Shown: positions 16,415 to 24,343 of the stretch, in pieces
Layout of the letters: the number at the start of each line of letters is the position of its first letter
Position numbering within the stretch: the first letter of the stretch is position 1
DNA from: Sphingomonas sp. Leaf242
GTDB taxonomy: Bacteria > Pseudomonadota > Alphaproteobacteria > Sphingomonadales > Sphingomonadaceae
Reading direction: 5' to 3'
DNA length: 64,000 nt
Assembly: GCF_001422045.1 (NCBI RefSeq)
Contig: NZ_LMLW01000007.1
Coordinates: forward strand, 186,001-250,000
The notes under the pieces: generated by a model
What the model saw: only the letters and a program-made list of their open reading frames with translations
What the model was told of the DNA's origin: nothing
Database searches by the model: none
Translations under genes and position numbers: made by a program

Positions 16415-16987
16415 CTATTCGTCGCTGATGACGTCCTCGCCCTGATAGGGGACGCGGATCAGCCGGGGATCCCGGATGATGCTCGTGACCTGCCAGACAT
16501 AGTCCTGCTCGGCGGTGTCGAAGCCGAGAATGCTGAAACCGCCACCGAACGGACATGACGGGAAGTCCGGAAAACCCTCGCGCAGAACGTAGCGCTCGGG
16601 ATCGCGGTGGAACTCGTCCTTGAAGACCTTGCGCAGTCCGTGCTTGGTCGGCGCGTCCCGGTCGCTGGCCGTCATCGTTTCCCGATCCGCGACGAGCCGC
16701 TCGGACAGGTCGCCGGGACAGATTTCGTGGAACACGTCGAACGCGTCGATCAACAGGCCACGGTGCCCGGTCGCCGGATCGGTGATCGCGTAGATGTTGG
16801 AGGCGTCTTCGCCGTCATCCCCGCTTTCGAGGCGCAGCGCCGCGTCGACGCGAATGGTGCAGGCTTCGATGGTCGATCCGAGTTCGAGATCGACGAGGTT
16901 GCTGTCCTTGACGCGGTACTCGTGGTCGTAGCCCTGGGCGACGAACGCCTGCACCGCTTCGAGGACGTCAGTCAGTTGGGATGTCAT
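16415..16987 (-). CDS. Hypothetical protein coupled to CorA
   Basis: A 190-residue protein I cannot assign. The N-terminal part (TDVLEAVQAFVAQGYDHEY..., EDASNIYAITDPATG, HRGLLIDAFDVF) resembles small proteins often misnamed phosphoribosylpyrophosphate synthetase in Bacteroidetes. The C-terminal part contains the phrases FPDFPSCPFGG and FDTAEQDYVWQVTSIIRDPRLIRVPYQGEDV, with no known motif. ATG 16987 overlaps the stop of corA (ATGA at 16984-16987), so it is co-translated with the magnesium transporter. It is acidic overall and has no signal peptide or membrane segment. Confidence 0.78.
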   Translation of the reverse strand: MTSQLTDVLEAVQAFVAQGYDHEYRVKDSNLVDLELGSTIEACTIRVDAALRLESGDDGEDASNIYAITDPATGHRGLLIDAFDVFHEICPGDLSERLVADRETMTASDRDAPTKHGLRKVFKDEFHRDPERYVLREGFPDFPSCPFGGGFSILGFDTAEQDYVWQVTSIIRDPRLIRVPYQGEDVISDE

Positions 16988-17952
16988 AGCCACTTGGCCT
17001 TCTTGAAGCGCATGAACAGCAGCAGGCAGAACACGGCGATCACGCCGAGCACGATGAAGTATCCGTAGGTCGCGTCCAGCTCCGGCATGTTCTTGAAGTT
17101 CATGCCGTATATGCCCGCGATCGCGGTCGGGACCGCGAGTATCGCCGCCCATGCCGCCAGTTGCCGGGTGATCACGCCCATCCGCTGCGCCTCCAAAAGG
17201 CTGCTCGCCTCGAAGACCGTGGACAGGACGTGGAGGAGGCCGTCGACCATCGACTGGACGCGGTGGAGATGGTCCGCGACATCGCTGAAATAGGGTGTAA
17301 CGTCGGCGCTGATGCAGGGGAAATGGCCGCGAACTAGCTTTCCCACCAGTTCCCCCATGGCGCCGAGCGTGCGCTGGAACCGCGTGAGTTCGGACCTCAA
17401 TTCGAAGATGCGGACGACATCCTCTCGCTCGAGGAAGTCGTCGAGCGACCGTCTCTCCATCGCCAGGACGTCGTCCTCGATCATCTCGAAGATCGGCAGA
17501 TACTGGTCGACGATGCGGTGCAGGATGGCGTGCAGGACATAGTCGACACCCTTTCGGGACAAGGTGGTCGATCCCTCGAGTTGCGCGCGAAGGTTGCCCA
17601 GCGCGCCCGCGGTGCCGTGGCGTACGGTGATGAGATGATTGTGACCGGTGAAGATCGCCATCTTGCCGTAGATGATCCGGTCGCCCACCAGCGCCGCGGT
17701 TTGCGCGACGATGTAGAGTTCATCATTGTAGACTTCGAGCTTGGGCGGGCACAGTGGGTGCATCGCGTTGTCGATCGCCAACGGATGAAGGTTGTAGGTC
17801 GCCTGGAGCTTGCTGAGTTCGTCGTCGGTGGGCTCGCCGAGCGCGATCCAGCAGAAGCCCGTGCGATCCTCGCCCAATTCGATGCTTTCATCGAGCGCGA
17901 TCGCCCGGACCCGTTTGCCTTCGTGGTAATAATAGGCGGCGATTACGCTCAT
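16984..17952 (-). CDS. corA: CorA-family magnesium/divalent cation channel
   Basis: A 322-residue CorA protein. The cytoplasmic alpha/beta domain occupies about residues 1-230, with long helices (EDDVLAMERRSLDDFLEREDVVRIFEL). Two C-terminal membrane segments follow, with the selectivity signature YGMNF between them (GMN motif) and NMPELDATYGYF after it, ending in the basic tail MRFKKAKWL. It forms pentameric Mg2+ channels in the inner membrane. ATG 17952 is chosen; it overlaps the GST stop (ATGA at 17949-17952), and its own stop overlaps the next gene, so GST, CorA and the hypothetical form one operon. Confidence 0.93.
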   Translation of the reverse strand: MSVIAAYYYHEGKRVRAIALDESIELGEDRTGFCWIALGEPTDDELSKLQATYNLHPLAIDNAMHPLCPPKLEVYNDELYIVAQTAALVGDRIIYGKMAIFTGHNHLITVRHGTAGALGNLRAQLEGSTTLSRKGVDYVLHAILHRIVDQYLPIFEMIEDDVLAMERRSLDDFLEREDVVRIFELRSELTRFQRTLGAMGELVGKLVRGHFPCISADVTPYFSDVADHLHRVQSMVDGLLHVLSTVFEASSLLEAQRMGVITRQLAAWAAILAVPTAIAGIYGMNFKNMPELDATYGYFIVLGVIAVFCLLLFMRFKKAKWL

Positions 17953-18653
17953 GCCGGCTTCGCGGGGATATGCAGTCCGCGCTGCACCGCCGGTCGCGCG
18001 AGCGCGCGTTCGAGCCACGCGTGGACGTTCGAATACTCGTCCAGGCCGAGAATAGCCTCAGCAGCGTAGAACGCGCTTAGCGCATTCACCCAGCCGATCG
18101 TCGCGATGTCCGCGATCGAATAGTCGTCGACGATCCAGTCGCGGCCTTCCAACTGGCGATCCAGGACCCCGAGGAGGCGCTTGGTCTCGTCGACGAAGCG
18201 CTGTCGAGGCCGTTTGTCCTCGAAATCCTTACCGCCAAATCGCAGGAAGAACCCAAGCTGACCGAACATCGGGCCGATCGCCGACATCTGGAAGAAGACC
18301 CAGGCAAGCGTCTCGTACCGTCGGGCAGGGTCGACGGGCATGAACTGGCCCGTCTTCTCGGCGAGGTAGAGAAGGATCGCCCCGGATTCCCATAGCGCCA
18401 GGGGCTTACCGTCGGGCCCCGCCGGATCGATGATCGCCGGGATGCGGCCGTTGGGATTGAGCGCCACGAACGCAGGGTCCTTCGACTCGTTGTTCGAGAT
18501 GTCTACGAAATGCGGCTCGTACGCCGCGCCGGTTTCCTCCAGCATGATCGAGACCTTGACGCCGTTGGGGGTGGGCGTGGCGTAGAGCTGGATGCGATCG
18601 GGATGCGACGCTGGCCAGCGCTGCGTGATCGGGAAGGACGAGAGGTCGGTCAT
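17949..18653 (-). CDS. Glutathione S-transferase, Nu/YghU-YfcG type
   Basis: A 234-residue soluble GST. The thioredoxin-like half includes YATPTPNGVKVSIMLEE, NPNGRIPAIIDP and LWESGAILLYLAEKTG, where ESG binds the gamma-glutamyl group. The helical half has WVFFQMSAIGPMFGQ and the N-capping motif DYSIADIATIGW. The TPNG/KVSIMLEE start resembles YghU/YfcG-type disulfide-bond reductases, which use glutathione in redox rather than conjugation reactions. ATG 18653 follows AGGA at a slightly long spacing; the ATG at 18680 has none. First gene of the operon with CorA. Confidence 0.9.
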   Translation of the reverse strand: MTDLSSFPITQRWPASHPDRIQLYATPTPNGVKVSIMLEETGAAYEPHFVDISNNESKDPAFVALNPNGRIPAIIDPAGPDGKPLALWESGAILLYLAEKTGQFMPVDPARRYETLAWVFFQMSAIGPMFGQLGFFLRFGGKDFEDKRPRQRFVDETKRLLGVLDRQLEGRDWIVDDYSIADIATIGWVNALSAFYAAEAILGLDEYSNVHAWLERALARPAVQRGLHIPAKPA

Positions 18654-18721
18654 AATCTGCGATCCTGGTGCTGCGGTCATGGAGGATTGCGGATCAGACC
18701 GGCGCCGAATGGTGGTGACGT

Positions 18722-19261
18722 CTATTCCGCGGCGATCCCGGTCGCGGGGTGCGCATCGTCAGCCGTGTGGCGCTTCGGAAGCACCCAGCCGGGACGCACA
18801 AAGTGGCAGGTGTAGCCGTTCGGCCGCGTCTCCAGATAATCCTGATGGTCCGGCTCGGCTTCCCAGAATGCGCCGACCGGCACGACCTCGGTGACCACCT
18901 TGCCATTCCACAGCCCGGAGGCATCAACGTCGGCGATCGTGTCCTCGGCAACGCGCTTCTGCGCGTCGTCGACGTAATAGATGCCCGACCGGTAGGAGAG
19001 CCCCATGTCGTTGCCCTGGCGGTTCTTGGTGGTGGGATCGTGGATCTGGAAGAAGAATTCGAGGATGGCCCGGTAGCTCGTCACCGCCGGGTCGAAGACG
19101 ATCTCGATCCCCTCGGCATGCGTGCCGTGGTTGCGATAGGTGGCGTTCGGAATGTCGCCGCCGGTGTAGCCGACGCGGGTCGAGACGATGCCGGGCCGCT
19201 TGCGGATCAGATCCTGCATCCCCCAGAAGCACCCGCCCGCGAGAATGGCGCGCTCGTGCAT
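18722..19261 (-). CDS. msrA: Peptide methionine-S-sulfoxide reductase MsrA
   Basis: A 179-residue MsrA. The catalytic cysteine is C11 in AGGCFWGMQ. Downstream are [28 protein letters not shown] and [18 protein letters not shown] (quoted in parts), the full family signature. It reduces the S-epimer of methionine sulfoxide in damaged proteins; no signal peptide, so cytoplasmic. No clear recycling CxxC exists at the C-terminus, so recycling probably depends on thioredoxin through other cysteines. The gene starts 1 bp after the msrB stop, so the two are co-translated. Confidence 0.95.
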   Translation of the reverse strand: MHERAILAGGCFWGMQDLIRKRPGIVSTRVGYTGGDIPNATYRNHGTHAEGIEIVFDPAVTSYRAILEFFFQIHDPTTKNRQGNDMGLSYRSGIYYVDDAQKRVAEDTIADVDASGLWNGKVVTEVVPVGAFWEAEPDHQDYLETRPNGYTCHFVRPGWVLPKRHTADDAHPATGIAAE

Positions 19262-19262
19262 A

Positions 19263-19706
19263 TTAAGCCTCCTCTGCCTGATCGATATATTCGCCGTAGC
19301 CTTCGCTCTCCATCTCATCGCGCGGGATGAAGCGAAGCGACGCCGAGTTGATGCAATAGCGCAGGCCACCGCGGTCGGCGGGACCGTCCGGGAACACGTG
19401 GCCGAGATGGCTGTCGGCATGCACCGACCTGACCTCGGTCCGAACCGTCCCGTGCGTGGTGTCGCGGACCTCGTTCACGTTTGCGGGCACGATCGGCTTG
19501 GTGAAGCTGGGCCAGCCTGAGCCTGACTCGTATTTGTCGGTCGAGGCGAACAGCGGCTCGCCCGATACGACGTCGACGTAGATGCCGGGCTCCTTGTTGC
19601 CGTCATACTCTCCGGTGAAGGGCCGTTCGGTACCCGAGTGCTGCGTAACCCGGCGTTGCTCCGGGGTCAGCCGATCGACTGCGTCCTGCGATCTTTCAAA
19701 CTTCAT
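19263..19706 (-). CDS. msrB: Peptide methionine-R-sulfoxide reductase MsrB (zinc-free type)
   Basis: A 147-residue MsrB for the R-epimer of methionine sulfoxide. The catalytic cysteine is C118 in [14 protein letters not shown], preceded by [14 protein letters not shown] and SGSGWPSF. The two CxxC zinc motifs of many MsrB proteins are absent: the position of the first reads [10 protein letters not shown]. It is therefore a zinc-free type with a single cysteine in the whole chain. ATG 19706 is preferred over a TTG four codons upstream. Located just before msrA; a LysR gene lies upstream on the same strand. Confidence 0.95.
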   Translation of the reverse strand: MKFERSQDAVDRLTPEQRRVTQHSGTERPFTGEYDGNKEPGIYVDVVSGEPLFASTDKYESGSGWPSFTKPIVPANVNEVRDTTHGTVRTEVRSVHADSHLGHVFPDGPADRGGLRYCINSASLRFIPRDEMESEGYGEYIDQAEEA

Positions 19707-19855
19707 GATATCACTCAATACTTTTCAAGAGAAACGAAGGATCTGCGTTCAGAAAATAGTATTCTTCATCATGTAGTGTATCGCAGCAACTTCTGGGTTT
19801 ATCCAATGCGCCGGGCGTATAGTTTCCATACCGCCGATACTGTCCATGCCGTGAC

Positions 19856-20731
19856 TCAATTCCACGCGTACCGGGCTGCCATTTGTGCGATCTTGCGTAT
19901 TTCGACTGGCGCGGTGGAACCGGAGACCGTCGCGATCACGACTTCGCGCTCCAGGGCGAACCCGTCGATCGGGCGCGTGACGAGGCCGTGCGCCGTGGCC
20001 GATCTCTCCGGAAGGATGCATATCGCGTCGCTGTCGGCGACGACCCGCTGCACCCAGTCTTCGCGATCGGATCGAAAGCGGGGCTGCACGAGCACGTCGC
20101 GCCGCGCGAAGTGATCGCGGATCTCGGCGCGAAACTCGCATTGCAGGCGATCGACGAACGGAAACCTGACCAGGTCTTCGCCGCGCACGATATCACCGGC
20201 AGCCAGGGGATGGTTCGCGGAACAGCCGAGGACGAAGCGTTCGCGGAACAGTGGATGCACGTTCAACTTGAACTCCGGTCGTGTTTCACGCGGCAGGATG
20301 CAGGCGTGGTATTTTCCCGAAAGCACCTCCGATGCGTCTTCGTTCGACTGTAGCGAGTGCAGCTTGATCTCGATCGACGGAACTTCCGCCAGCGCGCTTT
20401 CGAAAAACGCCGAGAACGCCTTTGGTCCAACCGTGGGCGCGACGCCGACGTCCAATACGCGGTGCCGTCCCATCGCCCAGTTCTCGGAGTGATCGCGGAC
20501 GCTCCTTACCGCCGCCGCCATGCGCCTGAACTCCGCCTCGACGTCCTGACCAAGGCCGGTGAGGCGGCTGTTCTTCCCGTCGCGGTGGATCAGTTTCCCG
20601 CCGAGTTCCTCCTCCAGGCGATGGATCGCGCGGGTCAGACTGGGTTGCGACACGCTACTCAGCCGCGCTGCCGTCGTGAAATTGAGCGTCTCGGCCAAGT
20701 TGATGAAGTAGCGGACTTGATTGAGTTCCAT
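19856..20731 (-). CDS. LysR-family transcriptional regulator
   Basis: A 291-residue LysR protein. The winged helix-turn-helix lies at residues 1-60 (MELNQVRYFINLAETLNFTTAARLS, SVSQPSLTRAIHRLEEELGG), followed by a linker helix and a two-lobed effector domain (HRVLDVGVAPTVGPKAF, CSANHPLAAGDIVRGEDLVRFPF). The gene is upstream of msrB-msrA on the same strand with a 149-bp gap, so it may respond to oxidative stress and control them, but LysR genes usually regulate divergent targets and none is divergent here. It resembles the LysR at 24344-25225 in its N-terminal half. Confidence 0.92.
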   Translation of the reverse strand: MELNQVRYFINLAETLNFTTAARLSSVSQPSLTRAIHRLEEELGGKLIHRDGKNSRLTGLGQDVEAEFRRMAAAVRSVRDHSENWAMGRHRVLDVGVAPTVGPKAFSAFFESALAEVPSIEIKLHSLQSNEDASEVLSGKYHACILPRETRPEFKLNVHPLFRERFVLGCSANHPLAAGDIVRGEDLVRFPFVDRLQCEFRAEIRDHFARRDVLVQPRFRSDREDWVQRVVADSDAICILPERSATAHGLVTRPIDGFALEREVVIATVSGSTAPVEIRKIAQMAARYAWN

Positions 20732-20900
20732 AGCCTCGACCCCTCAGCCTGACCGCTTCTTCGTCCTCCGAGCGCGCCGTTGGTAAGAAGCCGGTATAAA
20801 TATGCTTGAGGCATATAGTTACCGTCCGCAGGCATTGCTATATGCGCCATGCACATAATGCCAGCGTAGGCTCGCGATCGGGCCTCGCGGTCTTGGACAG

Positions 20901-21746
20901 TCAGCCGGTGGGGGGCTGATGAAAGGCCTTTCTATGAACCGTGAGAAAATCGGCGAGCGTGGTCGGATTTCGCCCCGTCACCTGCGCGACCTCCGTCGTG
21001 GTCCTGTCCTCCGCCCCGTGTGCGATCGCGTCATCCATGCGTGCGAGTGCATCCGCATAGTGCTCGGGAATGCCGAACCCGGTGAAGCGGCGAGCAAGCG
21101 CGTCCACCGACAACCGGCAATGGCGGACGGGACGCTGGGCCACCGCGGCGATCCGATCCGCAACCTCGTCGTAAGAAAGCGCTTCGGGACCGGTCAGTAT
21201 CCTTTCTCCCGACCCGAAAATCGGATTGACCAGCGCTTCGACCGCGACCGCTGCGATGTCGGCGGCGTCGATGAACGGCGTGCGCCCATCCTGCGTCGCC
21301 GAATAGATGCAGCCTTCATGGACGATCGACGGCAGGTGCTGCGTGACGAAGTTCTGCATGAACCAGCTCGGGCGTAGCACCACCCAATGGGGCGCGTTGG
21401 CGTGGAGCCACGCATGAACCTCGCCCATCATCGGACCGCCCTCGGGCAGAGACGAGGCGCTCAACAGCACGAGCTGCGTTACGCCGCGTTCCACCGCCTG
21501 CTCCAGCAACGGGCGCATGACGGAGAGGTGATCGGTTCGGTCGGTCGGCGCGACGAGGTAGACCGCGTCCACGCCGTCGAGCGCGGCACGATGCGAGGCG
21601 GTATCGCTCCAGTCGAAGCGAACCTGTTCCGGCGAGTTTGTGTTGCGGGTCGCGATACGGGGTTCGACACCGCGGGCCGCAAGCTGTCGTGCGACCAGCG
21701 AGCCTGTCTTGCCCGTGCCGCCTGTGACCAGGACCCGGTCAACCAT
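20901..21746 (-). CDS. NmrA-like NAD(P)-binding protein
   Basis: A 281-residue atypical short-chain dehydrogenase of the NmrA/ergot-alkaloid type. The N-terminal glycine motif is VLVTGGTGKTGSLVARQL; DGVDAVYLVAP, LVLLSASSLPEGGP and LRPSWFMQNFV follow, in the family order. The YxxxK catalytic pair is not seen, so it may act as a NAD(P)H sensor, a quinone reductase or an isomerase. Its ATG overlaps the end of the NTF2-like gene by 8 bp, making a two-gene operon controlled by the divergent TetR. Confidence 0.88.
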   Translation of the reverse strand: MVDRVLVTGGTGKTGSLVARQLAARGVEPRIATRNTNSPEQVRFDWSDTASHRAALDGVDAVYLVAPTDRTDHLSVMRPLLEQAVERGVTQLVLLSASSLPEGGPMMGEVHAWLHANAPHWVVLRPSWFMQNFVTQHLPSIVHEGCIYSATQDGRTPFIDAADIAAVAVEALVNPIFGSGERILTGPEALSYDEVADRIAAVAQRPVRHCRLSVDALARRFTGFGIPEHYADALARMDDAIAHGAEDRTTTEVAQVTGRNPTTLADFLTVHRKAFHQPPTG

Positions 21747-22194
21747 GATCGGTCACTCCTTCGGTGAGGTCAGCAATGGCGGCGCCACCGCGAAGTGCGC
21801 GCAGTACCACCAGCGGATTCCAGTAATCGCGATACTGGACGATCCGTCCGGCGTGCGTCCGGATCACCGATATATAGCGCTGGTCGTACGCCTCGCCGGT
21901 CGAAACGCCGTGTCCGAAGCCTTCGAACTCCACGATGGTCACGTCGGGGTCGGTCGTAGCGTAAACGGTCGGCTCTCCCATGCCGTCGGAAGCGATCATC
22001 TCGCCCAGGCTGTCGAGATGGCGTGCGATGGCCGCCTTGCCCTCCAACCGGGTCGTCAGGCCGGGGGGCGCGTAGGGAAATTCCATCACGCCGTCGTCGG
22101 CCATCATGTCGAGGAACGTGGCAGCATCCGCGGCGATGCGATCACCCAATGCCTTTCGCAGCATCGTCGAAAAGCTTTCCACACTGTCTGTCAT
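21739..22194 (-). CDS. SnoaL/NTF2-like protein
   Basis: A 151-residue protein with the cone-shaped NTF2-like fold. It has an N-terminal helix with ADAATFLDMMADDGVMEFPYAPPG, then GKAAIARHLDSL, and beta strands VTIVEFEGFGHG, YDQRYISVIRTHAGRIVQYRDYWNPLV (in parts). The ending 'GRIVxYRDYWNPL' is typical of SnoaL-type ketosteroid-isomerase relatives. It may be a cyclase, isomerase or hydrolase working with the NmrA-like protein encoded 8 bp overlapping downstream. ATG 22194 is divergent from the TetR gene, with two operator palindromes between or over the starts. Confidence 0.87.
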   Translation of the reverse strand: MTDSVESFSTMLRKALGDRIAADAATFLDMMADDGVMEFPYAPPGLTTRLEGKAAIARHLDSLGEMIASDGMGEPTVYATTDPDVTIVEFEGFGHGVSTGEAYDQRYISVIRTHAGRIVQYRDYWNPLVVLRALRGGAAIADLTEGVTDHG

Positions 22195-22213
22195 GCGATA
22201 GCTCCAGATCGTC

Positions 22214-22229
22214 GGAACGGTAGCGTTCC
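22214..22229. promoter_or_regulatory. TetR operator candidate GGAACGnnnnCGTTCC, copy 1
   Basis: GGAACGGTAGCGTTCC is a perfect inverted repeat with 6-bp arms, in the 57-bp gap between the NTF2-like and TetR starts. A second copy with the same arms lies exactly 40 bp away, about four helical turns, so two repressor dimers could sit on the same face. Confidence 0.72.
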
Positions 22230-22251
22230 ACCGAGATATAAGGACCTGCCG

Positions 22252-22887
22252 ATGGAACGCAACCGTTCCGACGAATCCCGGAAGACCGTTCGCGTTCCGA
22301 GCGGCGCAGCGATCATGCGCGGTGACGTGACCGAAGCGTTGACTCGCGTCTTCTTCGACGAATGGGCCCGGATGGGCTATGCGGGGCTGAGCCTGGAACG
22401 GGTGGCGCGGACCGCGGGCGTCGGCAAGGCTGCGCTCTACCGCCGCTGGCCGGACAAGGCGTCCATGGCCAGCGACCTGTTGTCGCGGGTCGGGCTGACG
22501 ATCACCGACGTCGAGGAACGCGGCTCGCTCGAAGCGGATCTGGAAGCCGCGCTGTTCGCGCTGCGCCGCGTGCTGCGTCATCCCAAGGTGCGACGCATCC
22601 TGACCGATCTCCACGGCGAGATCGAGCGGACACCGGCACTCGGCGCGGCGATCCGCCCGTTCCAGCGCGCGCGACGCGAGCGGGTCGACGGGCTGATCGA
22701 CCGGGCGATCGGACGTCGCGAAGTGTCACCGCTGGTGGACCGACAGATGGCGGCCGATCTTATTGCCGCCCCGCTATATTGGCGGCTTGCAGTCGTCGGT
22801 GGCCGATCGGATCGCGCCTACATCGAACGGCTTGCTCGGGTCACTGGTGCCGCAATCCGAGCAAGCGAGGCTCGACATGCTTCCTGA
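22252..22887 (+). CDS. TetR/AcrR-family regulator
   Basis: A 211-residue TetR-type repressor. The helix-turn-helix is at about residues 25-70 (VTEALTRVFFDEWARMGYAG, LSLERVARTAGVGKAALYRR, WPDKASM), followed by a TetR_C-type helical domain (LRRVLRHPKVRRILTDLHGE). ATG 22252 has AAGGACC upstream. Codons 2-6 overlap an operator-like palindrome, so autorepression by blocking its own start region is likely. It probably also controls the divergent NTF2-like/NmrA-like pair. The inducer is not known. Confidence 0.93.
   Translation: MERNRSDESRKTVRVPSGAAIMRGDVTEALTRVFFDEWARMGYAGLSLERVARTAGVGKAALYRRWPDKASMASDLLSRVGLTITDVEERGSLEADLEAALFALRRVLRHPKVRRILTDLHGEIERTPALGAAIRPFQRARRERVDGLIDRAIGRREVSPLVDRQMAADLIAAPLYWRLAVVGGRSDRAYIERLARVTGAAIRASEARHAS
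22254..22269. promoter_or_regulatory. TetR operator candidate GGAACGnnnnCGTTCC, copy 2
   Basis: GGAACGCAACCGTTCC has the same 6-bp arms as copy 1 and lies inside the first codons of the TetR gene (ATG at 22252). A perfect palindrome kept within coding sequence argues for selection on the DNA site. Confidence 0.72.
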
Positions 22888-22934
22888 TGGGGAGGGGCGA
22901 TCGCTCAGCGTCGAGCGGTGCCGATGACAACCTC

Positions 22935-23474
22935 CTACGCGTCGTCCTTCGCCTCGCGGTCTACGCCTCGTTCGAACAATTCGGCATCGATGGGGCAGTT
23001 CGTGCAGCCTTCGTAGCAGCACAGGCGACAGATGCGGTAGGATTGGTCAAGGTTTTGCAGGCGATCGCGCAGAACGCGTTCGGCGATGTCGGACAGGATT
23101 TTCAGATCCTCCGCGGTCAGGATCGACAGGCCTTCGGCAATGACCTGATCGCGCGAGGCGAGGACCGCGTCGCTTGCGATCCTGCCGGCAGGCGTCAGAT
23201 ACAGCGAACGGGTGCGTCCGTCCGTCGAATGCTCGCGACGCTCGATCAGCCTTTCGGCTGCCAAACGATCGACCAGGCGTACGGTCCCCGCATGCGAAAG
23301 TCCTACCCCCACTGCCAGCATGCGGATCGAGAGACCGGGCTCGTGCGCGAGCAACGCCAGCGCCGAGGCGGCGGGGCCCGCTTCCGGCGCCTGCGATGCG
23401 CTGGCGCGAACGATGTCGTCGCTGATCATGAGGGCGAACGCCCCGAAGACGTTTCGATCGCGCACTGTGTCCAT
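22935..23474 (-). CDS. MarR-family regulator with cysteine-rich tail
   Basis: A 179-residue winged-helix MarR protein. The DNA-binding region is LSIRMLAVGVGLSHAGTVRLV, DRLAAERLIERREHSTDGRTRSLYLTPAG (in parts), with the wing at DGRTRS. The C-terminus carries four spaced cysteines plus one more, CRLCCYEGCTNCPI, resembling a metal or Fe-S site; such tails occur in a subset of proteobacterial MarR proteins. This suggests redox or metal sensing. It is divergent from a peroxiredoxin-like gene, a probable target. Confidence 0.88.
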   Translation of the reverse strand: MDTVRDRNVFGAFALMISDDIVRASASQAPEAGPAASALALLAHEPGLSIRMLAVGVGLSHAGTVRLVDRLAAERLIERREHSTDGRTRSLYLTPAGRIASDAVLASRDQVIAEGLSILTAEDLKILSDIAERVLRDRLQNLDQSYRICRLCCYEGCTNCPIDAELFERGVDREAKDDA

Positions 23475-23631
23475 TCCAGCATCTTATGTGCGCGGAGCAT
23501 AGACCGCAAGGTGCATGCCGGTCCTGTTCGACCTCGCGAGGGGACGCCAAAGCCGCGCGAGTCTCGGCCGCCGATATCGCTCGCGATTTGGTGCTGTGCC
23601 ATCCGTGCGTTTCGACGCTATCCTGCATGGC

Positions 23632-24276
23632 ATGGCCACCATTCGACTGCAGTCCTGCTCTGAAGCCGAAGCTGCGGTCGCGGAATTGGGCTTTGCGTCC
23701 GTCTACGAGGGGTTCATCGCACGATTGCAGAGCCTTCGCGTAGGGAAAGAGGCGCCTCGCGCGGGCGCGCAGTTCCCGGACCTTTCGCTTCCCGACCCAT
23801 CGGGACGCTATCGTTCGATCCAGCAGTTGCAGGGTGGACGGCCGATCGTCGTCAGCTTCAATCGCGGATTATGGTGCCCGTTCTGCGTGCATGAACTGCA
23901 ATCCTGGGCCGCCGCTTCGCCCGCGCTTGACGACGTGGGCGCAAGTCTGGTCGTCGTGACCGGCGAGACCGGCGAAGGTGCTTCTGCCGTACAGGGCATG
24001 ATCGGACCACGCGCGACATTGCTGTGCGACGTCGACCACGGGGCGGCGCTGGCCTGCGGGTTGGCGTTCCCGGTGGGCGAGGATGTGAAGCGGCGGTATC
24101 TTGCGATCGGGCTCGATCTGGCGGCTATCTACGGCAGCGATGGGGGCTTTCTGCCGATCCCGGCAACGTTCGTCGTCGGCGAAGACGGCATCATCCGTTA
24201 CGCACATGTCGATCCCGACTTTCGGCTGCGTCCCAAACCTCTGGACATCGTCGCGTTCCTTGCGGCGATGGGCTGA
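23632..24276 (+). CDS. Peroxiredoxin-like protein (AhpC/TSA family)
   Basis: A thioredoxin-fold protein of 214 residues from ATG 23632. The active site is WCPFC (C82, C85) after IVVSFNRGLWCPFC; EAPRAGAQFPDLSLPDPSG is the family's N-terminal strand, and FLPIPATFVVGEDGIIRYAHVDPD carries the cis-proline. The CxxC differs from the single peroxidatic cysteine of classic AhpC and matches the 'peroxiredoxin-like' group. The frame extends to 23515 and no clear ribosome-binding site marks either start, so the N-terminus is uncertain. Divergent from MarR. Confidence 0.86.
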   Translation: MATIRLQSCSEAEAAVAELGFASVYEGFIARLQSLRVGKEAPRAGAQFPDLSLPDPSGRYRSIQQLQGGRPIVVSFNRGLWCPFCVHELQSWAAASPALDDVGASLVVVTGETGEGASAVQGMIGPRATLLCDVDHGAALACGLAFPVGEDVKRRYLAIGLDLAAIYGSDGGFLPIPATFVVGEDGIIRYAHVDPDFRLRPKPLDIVAFLAAMG

Positions 24277-24343
24277 GCGGTGCGACGGCGTGAAGGGCAG
24301 GCCGTACGTCTCCCGGTAGGTCGGCATGGCCCAGCATTTCAGC

